A stretch of 64,000 nucleotides of DNA from Stutzerimonas stutzeri (GTDB lineage: Bacteria; Pseudomonadota; Gammaproteobacteria; Pseudomonadales; Pseudomonadaceae). The stretch covers positions 3,596,001 through 3,660,000 of the forward strand of contig NZ_CP139348.1 in NCBI RefSeq assembly GCF_038561965.1, written 5' to 3'. The notes beneath the pieces are model-generated. The model was not told where the DNA came from and did not search any database. It worked only from the letters and a program-made list of their open reading frames with translations. Below, in pieces: positions 61,718 to 64,000 of this stretch (positions are counted from its first letter, which is position 1; each line of letters opens with the position of its first letter). Both the position numbers and the translations under genes were made by a program.

Positions 61718-62905
61718 TCAATCGGCCTGACGACGCAGGAACGCAGGGATATCCAGATAATCCAGATCCTCCTGCGGGTTCAGCTTGGCTGCAGTGGCAG
61801 CTGCATGCGCCTGATTACGCATCACGGTCGGGCGCTCCAGGTCACGGTAGTTGACTGCGGCGTGCTCATGCTGGCGCGGGGCCGGAGCAGCAGAAGCGGC
61901 AACAGTGGCATGCACGGTGTTGTCGACGACCTTGACCGGTTTCTCGTTGCGCGGACCGAGACCGGTCGCGACGACGGTAACGTGCAGCTCGTCGGTCATA
62001 TCCGGATCGATGACTGCACCAACCTTTACGGTGGCCTCATCGGACGCGAAGGCTTCGATGATCTCGCCTACTGCGGCGTACTCGCCCAGCGACAGGTCCA
62101 GACCGGCAGTGATGTTCACCAGGATGCCGCGGGCGCCCTGCAGGTTGACGTCTTCCAGCAGCGGGTTGCGAATGGCCGCTTCAGTAGCCTCGCGAGCCCG
62201 GTTCGGGCCAGTTGCGCAGCCAGTACCCATCATCGCCATACCCATCTCGCCCATGACGGTCTTGACGTCGGCGAAGTCGACGTTCATCAGGCCCGGACGC
62301 TGCATGATGTCGGAGATACCGCGAACGGCTCCGGCCAGCACGTCATCGGCCTTGGCGAAGGCGGCCAGCAGGCTGGCGTCTTTGCCGAGAATGGTCAGCA
62401 GTTTCTCGTTGGGTATAGTGATCAAGGAATCGACGCAATCGGAAAGCGCGCGGATGCCTTCATCGGCTACCTGCATGCGGCGACGGCCCTCGAAGGGGAA
62501 CGGACGGGTGACCACAGCGACGGTAAGGATGCCCATTTCCTTGGCTACCGAAGCAATGATCGGCGCAGCGCCGGTACCGGTGCCACCACCCATGCCGGTG
62601 GTGATGAACACCATGTCTGCGCCTTCCAGCACTTCGGCAATGCGCTCACGGTCTTCCATCGCGGCCTGACGGCCGATGTCCGGGTTGGTACCAGCGCCCA
62701 GACCCTTGGTGATGGCGGAGCCGAGCTGCAGCACGGTGCGCGCTTCAACCTTCTTGAGCGCCTGGGCGTCGGTATTGGCGCAAATGAATTCGACGCCTTC
62801 GACGTTGTTGCGAACCATATGGTTCACGGCATTGCCGCCACCGCCACCGACACCGATGACCTTGATGACTGCACTTTGCGGGGTATGATCTACGAGTTCG
62901 AACAT
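61718..62905 (-). CDS. ftsZ: Cell division GTPase FtsZ
   Basis: 395 residues from MFELVDHTPQSAVIKVIGVGGGGGNAVNHMV. The GTP-binding motif GGGTGTGAAPIIA, the T7-loop region NVDFADVKTVM and the C-terminal DYLDIPAFLRRQAD, which binds FtsA and ZipA, are all present. It polymerises into the division ring. GGAGAGAGGGAA precedes the ATG; the frame open to 62950 is not the start. It lies 48 bp after ftsA. Confidence 0.98.
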   Translation of the reverse strand: MFELVDHTPQSAVIKVIGVGGGGGNAVNHMVRNNVEGVEFICANTDAQALKKVEARTVLQLGSAITKGLGAGTNPDIGRQAAMEDRERIAEVLEGADMVFITTGMGGGTGTGAAPIIASVAKEMGILTVAVVTRPFPFEGRRRMQVADEGIRALSDCVDSLITIPNEKLLTILGKDASLLAAFAKADDVLAGAVRGISDIMQRPGLMNVDFADVKTVMGEMGMAMMGTGCATGPNRAREATEAAIRNPLLEDVNLQGARGILVNITAGLDLSLGEYAAVGEIIEAFASDEATVKVGAVIDPDMTDELHVTVVATGLGPRNEKPVKVVDNTVHATVAASAAPAPRQHEHAAVNYRDLERPTVMRNQAHAAATAAKLNPQEDLDYLDIPAFLRRQAD

Positions 62906-62953
62906 TTCCCTCTCTCCTTCCAGCTTTCTAGTTTTGGTTTTACAGCGCACTGC

Positions 62954-64000
62954 TTAAAAATTGCCCTGAATCCAGCCCTTGAGCCGGTCCAGAACAGACG
63001 TCTTTGATTCCTCGGCGAAATTGCCGATACCAGGCACGGGAAGGCCGTCGGTCTGCTTGTGCAGTCCGTACAGCAGCAGGCCCACGCCCGTCGAATAGAT
63101 TGGGTTGCGTACTACGTCGCTCAGTCCCTTGACGCTGTGCGGCACGCCAAGGCGCACCGGCATGTGAAAGATTTCCTCGGCCAGGTCGATGGCTCCTTCC
63201 ATCTTCGCTGTACCGCCAGTGAGAACGATCCCGGCCGGGACCAGATCCTCGTAACCGCTGCGCCGCAGTTCGGCCTGGATCAGGGTGAACAGCTCGTCGT
63301 AACGCGGCTCGACAACCTCTGCCAAAGCCTGGCGAGAGAGCTCGCGCGGCGGACGATCGCCGACACTAGGGACCTTGATGGTCTCGCCTGCGCCTGCCAG
63401 CTTGGCCAACGCGCAAGCATAGCGAATCTTGATCTCTTCGGCATACTGAGTCGGCGTGCGCAGTGCCATGGCAATGTCATTGGTGACCTGGTCGCCCGCG
63501 ATCGGAATGACCGCCGTATGACGAATCGCGCCTTCGGTGAAGATGCAGATATCAGTGGTGCCACCGCCGATGTCTACAAGGCAGACACCCAGTTCTTTCT
63601 CATCATCAGTCAGCACGGCATGCGCCGAAGCCAGTTGCTCGAGGATAATGTCGTCCACCTCGAGACCGCAGCGACGCACGCACTTCTCGACGTTCTGCGC
63701 AGCATTCACCGCACAGGTGACCACATGGACCTTGGCCTCCAGGCGCACACCGGACATGCCCAGGGGCTCACGCACGCCTTCCTGGTTGTCGATCACATAA
63801 TCCTGCGGCAGCGTGTGCAGTACGCGCTGATCAGCCGGGATCGCCACGGCCTGGGCTGCATCGAGGACGCGCTCCAGATCGGCGGTACTGACCTCGCGGT
63901 CGCGAATCGCGACGATGCCATGGGAATTCAGGCTGCGAATATGGTTACCGGCCAGACCAACGAAGGCCGAATGGATGCGGCAGCCAGCCATCAGCTGGGC
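62954..64000 (-). CDS. ftsA: Cell division protein FtsA, C-terminal part
   Basis: The frame is open to the right window edge, so the N-terminal residues are missing; at the edge it reads ..AQLMAGCRIHSAFVGLAGNHI. Actin-fold motifs are LVDIGGGTTDICIF, IVLTGGTAKMEGAIDLAEEIF and VGRLG-type MPVRLGVPHS. The C-terminal amphipathic helix LDRLKGWIQGNF attaches it to the membrane. It tethers FtsZ to the membrane. Confidence 0.97.
   Translation of the reverse strand, partial: AQLMAGCRIHSAFVGLAGNHIRSLNSHGIVAIRDREVSTADLERVLDAAQAVAIPADQRVLHTLPQDYVIDNQEGVREPLGMSGVRLEAKVHVVTCAVNAAQNVEKCVRRCGLEVDDIILEQLASAHAVLTDDEKELGVCLVDIGGGTTDICIFTEGAIRHTAVIPIAGDQVTNDIAMALRTPTQYAEEIKIRYACALAKLAGAGETIKVPSVGDRPPRELSRQALAEVVEPRYDELFTLIQAELRRSGYEDLVPAGIVLTGGTAKMEGAIDLAEEIFHMPVRLGVPHSVKGLSDVVRNPIYSTGVGLLLYGLHKQTDGLPVPGIGNFAEESKTSVLDRLKGWIQGNF

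Noticed and set aside
61805..63007. A 400-codon + strand frame antisense to ftsZ
   Set aside because: ftsZ is certain, and long antisense frames are common in GC-rich DNA. The protein has no recognisable motif.

Overview
The window is a continuous piece of chromosome from a high-GC gammaproteobacterium of the Pseudomonadaceae. The closest overall feel is Stutzerimonas / Pseudomonas stutzeri. That assignment is inference from gene content: folM-folX, slyD-ackA-pta-acyltransferase-OmpA lipoprotein, mqo with a PA4642-family gene, a type-II-like che cluster with CheD, and lpxC-ftsZ-ftsA. No insertion sequence, prophage, CRISPR array, rRNA or tRNA gene was seen. Genes are densely packed on both strands and most are core or conserved accessory genes.

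Layout. 1-5.4 kb: end of an ACP phosphodiesterase gene, a class II aldolase, a flavodoxin, a PilZ protein, the pterin genes folM-folX, a DUF1244 and HopJ-like pair, and cysZ. 5.8-13.5 kb: an Old Yellow Enzyme gene with its TetR regulator, glutathione peroxidase, slyD, the acetate pathway ackA and pta, and a lysophospholipid-type acyltransferase. 13.5-21 kb: a REC-PAS-GGDEF-EAL protein, a large CHASE hybrid histidine kinase with three receiver domains, an OmpA-like lipoprotein and an MBL-fold hydrolase. 21-26 kb: acyl-CoA ligase, LysE exporter, a 2-hydroxyacid dehydrogenase and rsmC. 26-38 kb: a TMEM165/GDT1 membrane protein behind a yybP-ykoY-type manganese riboswitch, an M48 lipoprotein protease, a chemoreceptor with a sigma-28-like promoter, a degenerate SRAP protein, small Cys-rich proteins, an acyltransferase, a DUF1329 protein, a YajG-like lipoprotein and mqo. 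38-42 kb: a SulP transporter, an SDR and an alpha/beta hydrolase.

42.2-50.8 kb is one leftward chemotaxis operon: short receptor, CheY, STAS protein, CheA, receptor, CheW, CheR, CheD, CheB. Several genes overlap by the ATGA quartet. Next to it lies a NarX/NarL-like kinase-regulator pair (51.0-53.1 kb). From 55.3 to 60.6 kb comes a run of envelope and stress genes: an SgcJ-like protein, DUF5924/DUF2914, MgtC, a sorbosone-dehydrogenase-like lipoprotein, osmE, a Rho_N/SAP-like protein and a ferritin-like protein. The window ends with lpxC, ftsZ and the partial ftsA.

The most unusual part is 53.2-54.7 kb. A LOG-family gene is flanked on both sides by two copies of a 36-bp composite element built from oppositely oriented DnaA boxes, four copies in all and all in the same orientation. 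Three of the four have a TGATCA motif starting exactly 65 bp upstream of the element. This looks like a chromosomal DnaA-binding (titration or datA-like) locus away from the dnaA gene. Two very small open reading frames with good ribosome-binding sites lie in the same region.
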